Shown piece after piece: positions 1 through 8,118 of a stretch of 46,088 nt of DNA. The notes under the pieces are model-generated. The model ran no database searches and was not told the origin of the DNA. It saw only the letters and a list, made by a program, of their open reading frames with translations. The stretch covers positions 1 through 46,088 of the forward strand of contig CANDMV010000011.1 in assembly GCA_947385875.1 (NCBI GenBank), given 5' to 3'. A program made the translations under genes and the position numbers. Source of the stretch: an uncultured Eubacterium sp. GTDB lineage: Bacteria > Bacillota > Clostridia > Lachnospirales > Lachnospiraceae. The number at the start of each line of letters is the position of its first letter. Positions within the stretch are counted from its first letter, which is position 1.

Positions 1-54
1 GATCCGCAAAGCGGGGAGTGCAGATCGCGGGAATGATTTTTCAAACACGCTCTA
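1..54. repeat. Right end of a MITE, second copy of the 44.8-kb element
   Basis: The first 54 bases match the last ~54 bases of the MITE at 44781-44980 with about two differences, including the terminal inverted repeat ending in CAAACACGCTCTA. The element continues beyond the window start, so its left end and target duplication cannot be seen. Confidence 0.85.
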
Positions 55-209
55 GACTTATTGCCTTTCCATTATTAGAATTTTTCTTGTTTATTTATAC
101 CTTTATTGTCAAGTAATAAAGATTTTTCACGACAAATATAATAATTTATCCTTACATAACAAATTTTACAAAATTATTATAGATTTGTCTATGAAAATTA
201 TGCAATCTG

Positions 210-404
210 TGCTACAATAGATCAAGGTTATCTCTGTTCACAGAAATCTGCCGCATGAAAGAACTAGGATTCATTGGATTACAAAGATTCCTTGGACTGC
301 CAAATAGACAGTACGATTACAATAACAAGTAGCTGCTACATCTGCAGCAGACTTCTGGAGTAAACACGAATTTATAACTTAAAAAAATAAGAAGGGGTGA
401 TTAT
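210..404 (+). promoter_or_regulatory. Promoter and ~180-nt leader of hpf; candidate raiA-type RNA
   Basis: An extended -10 element, TGC-TACAAT, lies at 210-218 with no good -35, predicting a start near 225 and an unusually long leader before the ATG at 405. The leader has a TCTG-TTCA-CAGA hairpin near 240 and a GCTGC/GCAGC hairpin near 332-348. A conserved structured RNA called the raiA motif is known upstream of raiA/hpf genes in Firmicutes. The position and length fit, but I cannot confirm the fold. Bases 55-204 show nothing recognisable beyond AT-rich sequence. Confidence 0.4.
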
Positions 405-938
405 ATGCGCATAACAATCAGCGGCAAAAATCTCGACATCACAGAGGGTCTGCGCTCTGCAGTAGAGGAGAAGTTATCTCGGCTGGAGAAATATTTTACA
501 CCTGACACAATCGTAAACGTTACGCTTAGTGTTACCAAAAAACGTCATCAAAAAATGGAAGTCACCATTCCGGTAAAAGGTCATATCATCCGCGCAGAGC
601 AGGAAAGCGATGATATGTATGTAACGATTGACTTAGTAGAAGAGGTCATTGAAGCACAGCTGAAAAAATACCGTCAGAAACTGATTAGCCAGCAGCAGGA
701 TGCCGGGAGCTTCAAACAAGAATTTATAGAAGCAGAGACAGCTGATGAAGAAGAGGAGGTTCAAATCATCCGCTCCAAAAGATTTGGAATGAAGCCAATG
801 TTCCCGGAGGATGCATGTGTACAGATGGAATTACTGGGACATGCCTTCTACGTATTCCGCAACGCGGAGACAGATGAGGTCAATGTAGTATATAAAAGAA
901 AAGATGGAAATTACGGCCTGATTGAGGCAGATCGCTAA
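405..938 (+). CDS. hpf: Ribosome hibernation-promoting factor, long form
   Basis: 177 residues, the usual length of long-form HPF. Residues 1-95 form the S30AE/YfiA fold that sits in the mRNA/tRNA channel of the 30S subunit (start MRITISGKNLDITEGLR). An acidic linker at about 103-120 (AETADEEEEVQ) leads to the C-terminal dimerisation domain (about 121-177, RSKRFGMKPMFPEDACVQMELLGHAF split by its conserved KRF..KPM pattern) that drives 100S ribosome dimers in stationary phase. The start follows an AAGAAGGGGTG ribosome site at 7-8 nt. It is monocistronic, with a terminator at 1052-1130. Confidence 0.96.
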   Translation: MRITISGKNLDITEGLRSAVEEKLSRLEKYFTPDTIVNVTLSVTKKRHQKMEVTIPVKGHIIRAEQESDDMYVTIDLVEEVIEAQLKKYRQKLISQQQDAGSFKQEFIEAETADEEEEVQIIRSKRFGMKPMFPEDACVQMELLGHAFYVFRNAETDEVNVVYKRKDGNYGLIEADR

Positions 939-1051
939 ATTAACTCATTACATTCGGCTCATTTGAGACAAGTCCGTCTTTGGAAGCTACTCATTACAAA
1001 AGCATATAAATACATAAACTAATACATTTGTTAGTGAAACATTAAATAATA

Positions 1052-1130
1052 AACTCTCACTGCAGTTCACACCCATCGACAGCTATTTTTGAGTCGAGAT
1101 TTATGTGAACTGCCAGGGAGTTTTTATTTG
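1052..1130 (+). terminator. Terminator after hpf
   Basis: AACTC-TCACTGCAGTTCACA at 1052-1071 pairs with TGTGAACTGCCAGGGAGTT at 1104-1122, followed by TTTTTATTTG. An inner TCGAC/GTCGA pair extends the structure. Confidence 0.8.
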
Positions 1131-1560
1131 CCTCATAGGTAAAAGCAAAATCATTCATTAATCATATCCCTCAATTCCTTGAACGTTTATGAATTGCCTT
1201 ACCCATTACTTTATTACATCATTCTTTAAAATTTTCACACACATCCATACCCTTTACTGCCACATAGCATCCCCTCTGAAATTCGTATGGTTTTTCTCAC
1301 TATTATCACATATGATTATTATGTACCTTTCAAATACCGAAAGATGTGCTTACCATAACTGTGCCAATCTCGATTGCCATTCACACCCGGTGCATAGCAT
1401 TGGTGTGAACGATAGCCAATATTGTCACTATTAGTGCTTGTACGTAACATTCCACAACACATTTCGTACGATCTGACGTAAAATCTAGTCAATTTGACAC
1501 TTTTTCACACAAACCAAATGTACTACAATAGATATGGGGAGTGCTAAGAAAGGGGAATTT
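1131..1560. other. Intergenic region with a dyad
   Basis: No convincing gene: the 81-codon ORF at 1189-1434 has no ribosome site and no recognisable composition. A perfect dyad TTCACACC/GGTGTGAA lies at 1380-1387/1402-1409 and could be an operator. A TTGACA at 1494 and TACAAT at 1524 are 24 bp apart, too far for a normal sigma-A promoter, so the promoter of the next gene is not settled. Confidence 0.3.
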
Positions 1561-2031
1561 ATGAAGCAAATACAAGTTCTGATTTCAGCAGATAACCCGC
1601 TGAATATCAAAACCTTAAATAACGTAGCCGTAGAATATTTTGAAATGGGTCTGTGGGACCTGTCTTATCAGATTTGGGCTGAATTATATCATACTATCCA
1701 GCGCCAGCCCAATAACCAAGGTCTTATGCCCATTATAAGCTGCAATATGGGAAATGTTCTGCGTCAAACCGGATACTACACAGAAGCTTTTCACATCTGC
1801 CGCCAGGGTCTGAAATGGTGCTTTGGCACTGGCAGGATTTATGCGATTCCAGAACTTACCCTCCAGCTCTCCATCCTCTGCATGAAAACCGGGTATATTC
1901 AAGACGCAGAATCACTGTATTCATTTGGAAAAAGTATATTTCACTGGAGCAGACGGTCACATATTCAAAAGACTCTGGATGAAATCCTTGAGCAGGATTT
2001 TTTACTATACAGCAGCGAAAACAGCAGATAA
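1561..2031 (+). CDS. Small TPR-like helical protein
   Basis: 156 residues from the ATG at 1561, chosen because AAAGGGGAA stands 5 nt upstream; an in-frame ATG at 1534 lacks a site. The sequence is helical with TPR-like spacing: NNVAVEYFEMGLWDLSYQIW (about 21-40), MGNVLRQTGYYTEAFHICRQ (about 62-81) and LSILCMKTGYIQDAESLYSF (about 103-122). It resembles the C-terminal peptide-sensing repeats of Rgg/PlcR-type regulators, but there is no N-terminal helix-turn-helix, so a scaffold or protein-binding role is more likely. Function unknown. A hairpin without a T-run (GGGTTGTTG/CAGCAACCC, 2147-2172) lies downstream. Confidence 0.7.
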   Translation: MKQIQVLISADNPLNIKTLNNVAVEYFEMGLWDLSYQIWAELYHTIQRQPNNQGLMPIISCNMGNVLRQTGYYTEAFHICRQGLKWCFGTGRIYAIPELTLQLSILCMKTGYIQDAESLYSFGKSIFHWSRRSHIQKTLDEILEQDFLLYSSENSR

Positions 2032-2252
2032 TCTAAGCAGTCCATACAGCACTTCCCAAAAGCAGCCCCATCCGTTGAACAGGGCAACCATTCAGACACG
2101 CCTTTCACATACGAAAAAGCATCTGAAGCAACCGACAGTCACCAGCGGGTTGTTGTCCACGCGCAGCAACCCAAACGGCTGCTTTGTTCCTGCTGTTCAA
2201 ATTAAGGCTCTAAATTCACTATAAATTGAGAGAAAAATATTTCTTTTATTTA

Positions 2253-2284
2253 TTGTCATGACCCAAGAAATAGTTTACTATAAT
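2253..2284 (+). promoter_or_regulatory. Possible promoter of ddl-murF
   Basis: A perfect TATAAT at 2279-2284 with TTGTCA at 2253-2258; the 20-bp spacer is longer than ideal. The predicted start near 2291 gives a ~30-nt leader to ddl. Confidence 0.45.
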
Positions 2285-2322
2285 ACAAACAGAATTCAGA
2301 CGTACAGAAAGAGAGGATCATG

Positions 2323-3393
2323 ATGAAAATAGTCGTTTTAGCCGGAGGTCTCAGCACGGAGCGGGATGTCTCACTCGCAACAGGCAATATGGTAAGCAGC
2401 GCACTCCGCCGCAAAGGGCATCAGGCACTGCTGCTGGATGTATTTTTAGGCTATGGCAGAGCTGGGGACACACTGGAAGGAATCTTTGACAAATGCACAG
2501 AATCCAGCCTGCAGGTATCCGGAGTACCAGAAACCGCACCAGACCTTGAAAAAATAAAATCCATGCGTGAAGACCAGTCTGACTGCTTCTTCGGTCCAAA
2601 TGTAATCGAACTATGCCGTATGGCAGACATTGTATTTTTAGCGCTTCATGGCGAAAATGGGGAAAACGGCAAGCTTCAGGCTGCATTCGACCTTTTCGGC
2701 ATTCGTTATACTGGAAGCAATTATTTAAGCAGTGCCATCGCCATGAACAAAAAACTCAGCAAACATTTTTTCAACGCACATAACATACCTACACCGAATG
2801 GAATTTCCATGAAAAAATCAGAACGGACAGCTGACTTTGCCGCTACCGGATTATCACTGCCATGCATCGTCAAGCCATGCTGCGGAGGCTCCAGCATCGG
2901 TATTTCTATCGCAAATACACCTCAGGAATATCAGACCGCATTAAACAATGCATTCCAGCTTGAAGATGAGGTGCTGATCGAAAACTATATAAAAGGACGC
3001 GAATTTTCTGTTGCCGTCATCAGCTTCCACGCGCTTCCTGTCATTGAAATCGCACCGATCAAAGGATTTTATGACTACAAAAACAAATATCAGGCAGGCA
3101 GCACGATCGAGACATGCCCAGCCGCCCTTCCTCCTGACATTTCTACAAAAATTCAGGAATATGCAGTCAAAGTTGCAAAGGCTCTCGAACTCGATACGTA
3201 TGCCAGAATGGATTTTATGCTGGATGAAGAGAACCGCATCTTCTGTCTGGAGACAAACACCCTGCCGGGAATGACGCCGACCAGCCTGCTCCCGCAGGAA
3301 GCAAATGCTGTGGGGATGAGCTTCGAAGACCTATGCGAACAGCTGATTAAAATATCCCTGAAAAAATATGATCAAGGAGGTTTCAGCCTATGA
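2323..3393 (+). CDS. ddl: D-alanine--D-alanine ligase
   Basis: ATP-grasp ligase joining two D-alanines in the cytoplasm for peptidoglycan. Visible signatures: the N-terminal GGLSTERDVSL, the ATP-binding region around KPCCGGSSIGIS (about 186-197), the omega-loop region GSTIETCPAALP, RMDFML and the C-terminal ETNTLPGMT metal/substrate motif. At about 356 residues it is slightly long for the family because of an insertion at about 45-90. Two ATGs are adjacent (2320, 2323); GAGAGG at 2311 fits the second (6 nt) better. It overlaps murF by 4 bp (ATGA), so the two are translationally coupled, giving D-Ala-D-Ala and its attachment enzyme in one operon. The NTLPGM motif gives no sign of a VanA-type D-lactate ligase. 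Confidence 0.95.
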   Translation: MKIVVLAGGLSTERDVSLATGNMVSSALRRKGHQALLLDVFLGYGRAGDTLEGIFDKCTESSLQVSGVPETAPDLEKIKSMREDQSDCFFGPNVIELCRMADIVFLALHGENGENGKLQAAFDLFGIRYTGSNYLSSAIAMNKKLSKHFFNAHNIPTPNGISMKKSERTADFAATGLSLPCIVKPCCGGSSIGISIANTPQEYQTALNNAFQLEDEVLIENYIKGREFSVAVISFHALPVIEIAPIKGFYDYKNKYQAGSTIETCPAALPPDISTKIQEYAVKVAKALELDTYARMDFMLDEENRIFCLETNTLPGMTPTSLLPQEANAVGMSFEDLCEQLIKISLKKYDQGGFSL

Positions 3394-4784
3394 AAGGTAT
3401 GACATTAGACGCTATGGCCAAAGCCTGCCACGGTCAGTTAATCGGTGCAAATGATATGCTGTTTTTATGCGCGCAGGGCATTGTCATTGACAGCCGCAAA
3501 ATACAAGAGGATTATGTCTTTGCAGCAATCAGAGGAGACAGGACAGACGGACACCAGTATATCAGCCAGGTTTTTGAAGAAGGCGCGCTTGCAGTAGTAT
3601 CCGAACAGCCGCTCAATATTCAAAAGCCATATATTCTGGTTACATCAACCAAACAGGCATTAAAAGATCTGGCTGCGTTTTATCTAAGCCAGCTAGATCT
3701 TACTGTAGTTGGAATCACCGGCAGCGTGGGAAAGACCAGCACCAAAGAGATGATCGCCTCTGTCTTGTCCCAGAAATACAAAGTCCACAAGACAGAAGGC
3801 AATTTTAATAATGAAATCGGCCTCCCGCTTACGATATTTAAAATACGTGAAGAACATCAGGTCGCTGTACTGGAAATGGGCATCTCTGATTTCGGCGAAA
3901 TGCATCGCCTGGCTGACATCGCCCGCCCAAACCTTGCCGTAATTACAAATATCGGATTAAGTCATCTAAAAACCTTAAAATCCAGAGCCGGCATCTTAAA
4001 AGCAAAAACAGAGATCTTTGAGCATCTTAGGGAAAATGCTGCTGTAATCCTAAACGGTGATGACGACATGTTAAGTACAATCACTCAGGTACAGGATAAA
4101 GCACCTATATTTTACGGTATCGGAACCGAAAAGCTCCAGACAGCTGTATATCAAGAAAAATCTGTATTTGCATCGGACATTGAAAATATGGGATTAAACG
4201 GTATTCATCTGGCCATCCATATAGGCAGCGATACTTTTTGTGCACAAATCCCAATCCCAGGAGAACATAACATTTATAACGCGCTGGCTGCTGCCGCTGT
4301 CGGAAAACAGCTTGGACTTACAAATAGTGAAATGAAAGCAGGCATCGAACAAATCCGAACGATTGACGGACGCACAAATCTCATACATACAGACAGCATG
4401 ACAATCATCGACGACTGCTATAACGCGAATCCGATCTCTATGAAAGCATCTATAGATGTCCTGTCAACTGCACAGGGAAGGACAATCGCTGTCTTAGGGG
4501 ATATGGGAGATTTGGGCGAAAAAGAACATGAGATGCATTATGACGTAGGCAGGCATCTGGCCCAAAAAGGCATTCAGGTGCTGTTCAGCGTCGGAACTCT
4601 GTCCAAGGACCTTGCCAGAGCAGTCTGTGAACATAATCCAAACTGCGATGTGCATGTCTTCGATACAAGAAATGAAATGATTGGAGAACTGCTTCCATTT
4701 TTACAGGAAGGAGATTCTATTTTAGTAAAGGCTTCTCATTTTATGGAGTTTTCTGTCGTTGTAGAAGCAATTATTACTACATAG
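3390..4784 (+). CDS. murF: UDP-MurNAc-tripeptide--D-alanyl-D-alanine ligase MurF
   Basis: 464 residues, normal MurF length. Adds the D-Ala-D-Ala dipeptide made by Ddl to UDP-MurNAc-tripeptide, the last cytoplasmic step of peptidoglycan precursor synthesis. N-terminal UDP-binding domain (VIDSRKIQEDYVFAAIRG, about 32-49), central ATPase domain with the P-loop GITGSVGKTSTKEM at about 109-122 and the EMGISDFGEM/NIGLSHL Mur signatures, and the C-terminal domain with IDDCYNANPISMKASI (about 341-356) and LGDMGDLGEKE. The ribosome site AGGAGG lies inside the end of ddl. No clear + strand terminator follows. Confidence 0.96.
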   Translation: MKGMTLDAMAKACHGQLIGANDMLFLCAQGIVIDSRKIQEDYVFAAIRGDRTDGHQYISQVFEEGALAVVSEQPLNIQKPYILVTSTKQALKDLAAFYLSQLDLTVVGITGSVGKTSTKEMIASVLSQKYKVHKTEGNFNNEIGLPLTIFKIREEHQVAVLEMGISDFGEMHRLADIARPNLAVITNIGLSHLKTLKSRAGILKAKTEIFEHLRENAAVILNGDDDMLSTITQVQDKAPIFYGIGTEKLQTAVYQEKSVFASDIENMGLNGIHLAIHIGSDTFCAQIPIPGEHNIYNALAAAAVGKQLGLTNSEMKAGIEQIRTIDGRTNLIHTDSMTIIDDCYNANPISMKASIDVLSTAQGRTIAVLGDMGDLGEKEHEMHYDVGRHLAQKGIQVLFSVGTLSKDLARAVCEHNPNCDVHVFDTRNEMIGELLPFLQEGDSILVKASHFMEFSVVVEAIITT

Positions 4785-4899
4785 TATTTTTCCTCTAATT
4801 ACTAATTTCCGCCCGGATGGAGCGCTTGTATACCCACAGGGCACGATGTCCGAAACGCGCTCACGACTTTCCTTTCCGGCAATGCGCAGAAATCACAAA

Positions 4900-4936
4900 A
4901 ACAGCCATGCCGCTTATCACAAGCTGTATGGCTGTT
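4900..4936 (-). terminator. Terminator after plsC
   Basis: AACAGCCAT/ATGGCTGTT, a perfect 9-bp stem. Read on the minus strand it is followed by TTTTTG, so it terminates plsC about 120 nt past the stop codon. Confidence 0.7.
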
Positions 4937-5054
4937 CCTTACCTTGTCGGTTCCATCGCGAAGCAATTTAAATCTAGGCATCCGTATTCGCCTATTACTT
5001 TCATTTATAGTGATGCGTATATTACGCATATGGATTTGCCTTCCATTTCCGGCA

Positions 5055-5798
5055 TTATAACTGCATTTCTAACGCTTCCTCAAGCATCCCTCTTATCACA
5101 TCCTGCGTATATGCTCCCAAATGCTTGCGCTTATCCTTGTCCAGTTCCTTTGCATAAATCGGCTCTCCGTACATCAATATTACATGTGTCTTTTTAACAA
5201 ACGGAACATGCTTTTCAAAAATGTCCGCTGTATGCACAAGCGCCATCGGAATAATCGCGCAGCCCGTCTTTTCCGCCATCTTAAGACTTCCCTCTTTAAA
5301 CGGCAGCATATCTGTCTCAATATCCGTCCGTACACGCGTCCCTTCCGGGAAAATGCACATGGAAATGCCGTTCTTAATCTGGTCGATACCGGTAAGAATC
5401 ATTTTCATACCTTCCTTAAGATCTTTACGGTTTAAAAACAGACAGTGCAGAAGCTTCATCCATGTTCTCAAAAATGGTATCTTTAACATGCTGTCTTTCG
5501 CCACATATCCCGTCAGTCTCGGACATCTGGCATAAGTAATGACAATATCAAAATAACTGCGGTGATTCCCGATATAAAGCACAGCCTGATCCTTTGGCAC
5601 ATTCTCCTCTCCATAGACATCTACCTTTACGCCGGAGATCCATAAAATGATCTTAAAAGCCATCTGCACAGTGCGCAGACAGATGATATCCCGTTTATAT
5701 GGATGAAATCGCCCAATCACCCACGTAACACCCCAGATCAAAATCCCCAGAAGGAAAAATACAGCCAAAAAAAGTATAATTAGTATGGAACGAATCAT
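5055..5798 (-). CDS. plsC: 1-acyl-sn-glycerol-3-phosphate acyltransferase
   Basis: 247 residues. Makes phosphatidic acid from lysophosphatidic acid at the membrane. One N-terminal hydrophobic segment (about 3-28, ILIILFLAVFFLLGILIWG). The catalytic HX4D motif appears as NHRSYFD (about 78-84), motif II around FLNRKD, and motif III as FPEGTR (about 150-155). The start has AGGAAAGG upstream on the minus strand. It is a lone minus-strand gene, convergent with murF. Specificity for the sn-2 position is inferred from the family; lyso-lipid acyltransferases of other kinds share these motifs. Confidence 0.92.
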   Translation of the reverse strand: MIRSILIILFLAVFFLLGILIWGVTWVIGRFHPYKRDIICLRTVQMAFKIILWISGVKVDVYGEENVPKDQAVLYIGNHRSYFDIVITYARCPRLTGYVAKDSMLKIPFLRTWMKLLHCLFLNRKDLKEGMKMILTGIDQIKNGISMCIFPEGTRVRTDIETDMLPFKEGSLKMAEKTGCAIIPMALVHTADIFEKHVPFVKKTHVILMYGEPIYAKELDKDKRKHLGAYTQDVIRGMLEEALEMQL

Positions 5799-5835
5799 AG
5801 GATTTATCCTTTCCTGATATGAATGGAAATACTAC

Positions 5836-5864
5836 TTGCAATCAAATCTAAAGTATGCTATATT
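5836..5864 (+). promoter_or_regulatory. Strong promoter for an antitoxin-type small RNA
   Basis: TTGCAA (5836-5841), 17-bp spacer, TGC-TATATT extended -10 (5856-5864); predicted start near 5871. It has no coding gene behind it and runs into the 3' end of the toxin gene. Confidence 0.7.
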
Positions 5865-5870
5865 ATAAAC

Positions 5871-5967
5871 ATATAAAAGGAGTAACCGTCCACAAAATGG
5901 TTGACCTCCGCATTTTGCAATAAGCTTACCTGTGAACGGCCAAGTACAAGGTAGGCTTATTTATTTT
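5871..5967 (+). ncRNA. Putative antisense RNA antitoxin
   Basis: About 97 nt from the promoter above to a terminator hairpin: AATAAGCTTACCT (from 5919) with AGGTAGGCTTATT, then TATTTT. It overlaps the stop codon and 3' end of the minus-strand toxin gene, the same tail-to-tail layout as TxpA/RatA of Bacillus subtilis. An inner dyad CAAAATG/CATTTTG (5893-5917) gives a second hairpin. Its identity as antitoxin is inferred from position. Confidence 0.65.
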
Positions 5968-6056
5968 CGCTTGTTGTTCCTATCTATATAGGCAAGCAGC
6001 GCGATCAGGAAGTTACCGCCCAAAAATAACAGGCTTAAAATCTGGTATGTATCCAT
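5961..6056 (-). CDS. Holin-like type I toxin, 31 residues
   Basis: A short ORF starting MDTYQILSLLFLGGNF and ending YIDRNNKRK. This is the pattern of the putative holin-like toxins (TxpA/BsrG-like): a short polar start, one hydrophobic membrane segment at about 6-24 and a basic tail. The start is set by GGGAGGTG 6 nt upstream. In the mRNA, CCTCCC (minus-strand image of 6086-6091) can pair with GGGAGG of the ribosome site (6065-6070) and hide it, as in other type I toxins. Expected to depolarise the membrane if over-produced. It sits alone between plsC and the two-component system. Confidence 0.8.
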   Translation of the reverse strand: MDTYQILSLLFLGGNFLIALLAYIDRNNKRK

Positions 6057-6124
6057 CTGCACCACCTCCCTTCTTTTTGAAATCAGGGAGGCTCACCACC
6101 TTGTAACACGGTTACTCTTTTGAT

Positions 6125-6153
6125 ATTATAACACATCTTTTGATACCCCACAA
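6125..6153 (-). promoter_or_regulatory. Promoter of the holin-like toxin
   Basis: Minus strand TTGTGG (6148-6153), 17-bp spacer, TATAAT (6125-6130). Predicted start near 6118, giving a ~60-nt leader with the ribosome-site-masking hairpin at 6065-6091. The first transcribed bases (AAAAGAGTAACCGT) resemble those of the small RNA (AAAAGGAGTAACCGT), suggesting the two promoters arose by duplication. Confidence 0.7.
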
Positions 6154-6170
6154 CAATATTTTATGTATTA

Positions 6171-6198
6171 TTGTTTAAAAGAAAGACCAAACTATAGC
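6171..6198 (+). promoter_or_regulatory. Likely promoter of the two-component system
   Basis: TTGTTT (6171-6176), 16-bp spacer, TATAGC (6193-6198), ending 26 bp before the response regulator ATG and divergent from the toxin promoter. Confidence 0.45.
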
Positions 6199-6224
6199 AA
6201 AAACAGAAAGGAACGCAATCACAT

Positions 6225-6917
6225 ATGAAACGCCTTTTTCTACTGGAAGATGATCTAAGCTTAATCCATGGCCTATGCTTCGCCTTACAAAAGCAGGGCT
6301 ATGAGACAGAGACTGCCCAGACAGCGCTAGAAGCAGAAGCTCTATGGGCTGATGGAAAATACGATCTGGCTATTTTAGATGTGTCTCTGCCTGACGGCTC
6401 CGGCTTTGACTTCTGCCAAAGGATACGCCGGACTTCCAAAGTACCTATTATGTTTCTCACAGCTGCCGATGAAGAAACAGACATGATTATGGGACTTGAC
6501 ATCGGCGGAGACGATTATATTACAAAGCCTTTTAAGCTAGCTGTATTTCTGTCAAGAATCAACGCGCTGCTCCGCAGAAGCGAAAATTTCACCACTGTCG
6601 CCACCGAACTGGACTCCCACGATATCCACATCCATCTTTTAAAAGGAGAAGTATCTAAAAACGGAAAACTGCTGGACCTGACAGCCAGTGAATATAAACT
6701 GCTATGCCTATTTCTGGAAAATCCAGGCCAGATCCTTTCTCCAGAGCAAATTTTGAGCAGACTGTGGGACTGCACCGAAAGCTTTATCGATAACAGCTCA
6801 CTGACTGTATATATCCGCAGGCTCCGTATGAAAATAGAAGATGATCCGGCAAAGCCTGTTCGAATTGTTACTGTCCGCGGCATGGGATACAAATGGAATT
6901 CCCAGCCTGCCAGATGA
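6225..6917 (+). CDS. OmpR-family response regulator
   Basis: 230 residues. Receiver domain 1-115 with acidic pocket E8/D9/D10, phosphorylated D52 (AILDVSLPDGSG), T79 and K101 (YITKPF). Winged-helix DNA-binding domain at about 128-228, with the transactivation and wing sequences VYIRRLRMKIEDDP and VRGMGYKW. The kinase gene follows directly, so the pair forms one operon. The 11-bp-spaced repeats at 8119-8156 in front of the ABC transporter are a natural target, which would make this a VncRS/BceRS-style system that controls an exporter. The stimulus is unknown, possibly an antimicrobial peptide. Confidence 0.93.
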   Translation: MKRLFLLEDDLSLIHGLCFALQKQGYETETAQTALEAEALWADGKYDLAILDVSLPDGSGFDFCQRIRRTSKVPIMFLTAADEETDMIMGLDIGGDDYITKPFKLAVFLSRINALLRRSENFTTVATELDSHDIHIHLLKGEVSKNGKLLDLTASEYKLLCLFLENPGQILSPEQILSRLWDCTESFIDNSSLTVYIRRLRMKIEDDPAKPVRIVTVRGMGYKWNSQPAR

Positions 6918-6925
6918 GGTGTACC

Positions 6926-7951
6926 ATGCATATATTTGTAAATCAAAAGATCAGGCTTCTATTCTGCCACATCCTGTTTTGTATATTCGCTTTCGTACTG
7001 GCTTCTGCTCTATTAGCGGTCATTGCGGCCCCACATGCTTCAATTTTCATTCTAACAGGCTCCTTGTGCATGGGTTTTTCCATTCTCGTCCTGTGTTACA
7101 GATATTTTCAGGAACAGCATCAAATCATGGAACATGCCATAGCACAGATTACAGAATACATATCCGGCAGCCGCGATATTTCTATTGAATGCAATGACGA
7201 AGGCGAGCTGTACCGGCTGTTTCATGAAGTAAATTCTCTGCTCTCTATTTTAAATGCCCATGCTGAGAATGAGAAAAATGCCAGGCTCTTTTTAAAAGAT
7301 ACCCTGTCCGATATTTCACATCAATTAAAAACCCCGCTTGCCGCTCTCAATATATACAACGGCCTCATTCAGGCTGAGGCTGAAAGCAGCCCTGCGGTAT
7401 TGGAATTCAGTCTGCGGTCGGAGCAGGAGCTGGATAGAATCGAAACACTGGTTCAAAACCTCCTAAAAATAACCAAATTAGACACAGGCATGATTGTATT
7501 AGATAAGTCTTCCCAAAATATCTCTGAGCTTGCAAAAAATGTCCGAAAACGCTTCTTATTCCGCGCCGAAACAGAAGGGAAGGAAATCTGCTTATCGGGC
7601 AGTGAAAAAATCACGCTTTTATGCGACCGCAGCTGGTTAATCGAAGCGATCAGCAACCTGGTAAAAAATGCCCTTGACCACACACAATCTGGCTGCCGAA
7701 TCTGCATTGAATGGCATTCCTTTGCTTCTTTCATTCAGATCATCGTAAAAGATGACGGCTGCGGCATACATCCGGAAGATTTATACCATATATTCAAACG
7801 TTTTTACCGAAGTCGGTTTTCTAAGGATACTCAAGGCATCGGACTTGGCCTGTCTCTGGTAAAGACCGTCGTAGAATTGCACGGCGGAACGATTGAGGCA
7901 GACAGCACTCTGGGAATCGGCTCCTCTTTTATTATGAATTTTTCACTCTAG
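6926..7951 (+). CDS. Sensor histidine kinase
   Basis: 341 residues from the ATG at 6926, chosen because GAGGTG stands just before it; upstream in-frame ATGs at 6893 and 6914 overlap the regulator gene. Two membrane helices (about 10-33 and 39-60) with almost no extracellular loop, a short HAMP-like linker, then a HisKA domain with the phospho-acceptor in DISHQLKTPL (H132) and an HATPase domain with N, G1 (DDGCGI) and G2 (GIGLGLSLV) boxes. The minimal sensor loop is typical of intramembrane-sensing kinases that read the state of a partner ABC transporter; the transporter genes follow at 8236. A terminator lies at 7975. Confidence 0.92.
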   Translation: MHIFVNQKIRLLFCHILFCIFAFVLASALLAVIAAPHASIFILTGSLCMGFSILVLCYRYFQEQHQIMEHAIAQITEYISGSRDISIECNDEGELYRLFHEVNSLLSILNAHAENEKNARLFLKDTLSDISHQLKTPLAALNIYNGLIQAEAESSPAVLEFSLRSEQELDRIETLVQNLLKITKLDTGMIVLDKSSQNISELAKNVRKRFLFRAETEGKEICLSGSEKITLLCDRSWLIEAISNLVKNALDHTQSGCRICIEWHSFASFIQIIVKDDGCGIHPEDLYHIFKRFYRSRFSKDTQGIGLGLSLVKTVVELHGGTIEADSTLGIGSSFIMNFSL

Positions 7952-7974
7952 CAAGCTACGTTTGTAAGCGCACT

Positions 7975-8016
7975 GTTCCGAAAAATGCCAATCTCATTGC
8001 ATTCTTCGGAACTTTT
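7975..8016 (+). terminator. Terminator after the two-component operon
   Basis: GTTCCGAAAAATG (7975-7987) pairs with CATTCTTCGGAAC (8000-8012), followed by TTTT. The exporter downstream therefore needs its own promoter. Confidence 0.8.
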
Positions 8017-8118
8017 CACGTTTCTAATTTTTAATGAATTTTTTCACTCCTGCAGACTGGCAAACATCATATTGTTTCGTATGATGCACGCTCTCCTTAA
8101 ATGAATTTTATTAACTAC

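Noticed and set aside
1189..1434. 81-codon ORF upstream of the TPR-like gene
   Set aside because: No ribosome site, Cys/His/Phe-rich random composition, and it covers a likely regulatory region.
1494..1529. TTGACA...TACAAT as the promoter of the TPR-like gene
   Set aside because: The 24-bp spacer is too long for sigma-A.
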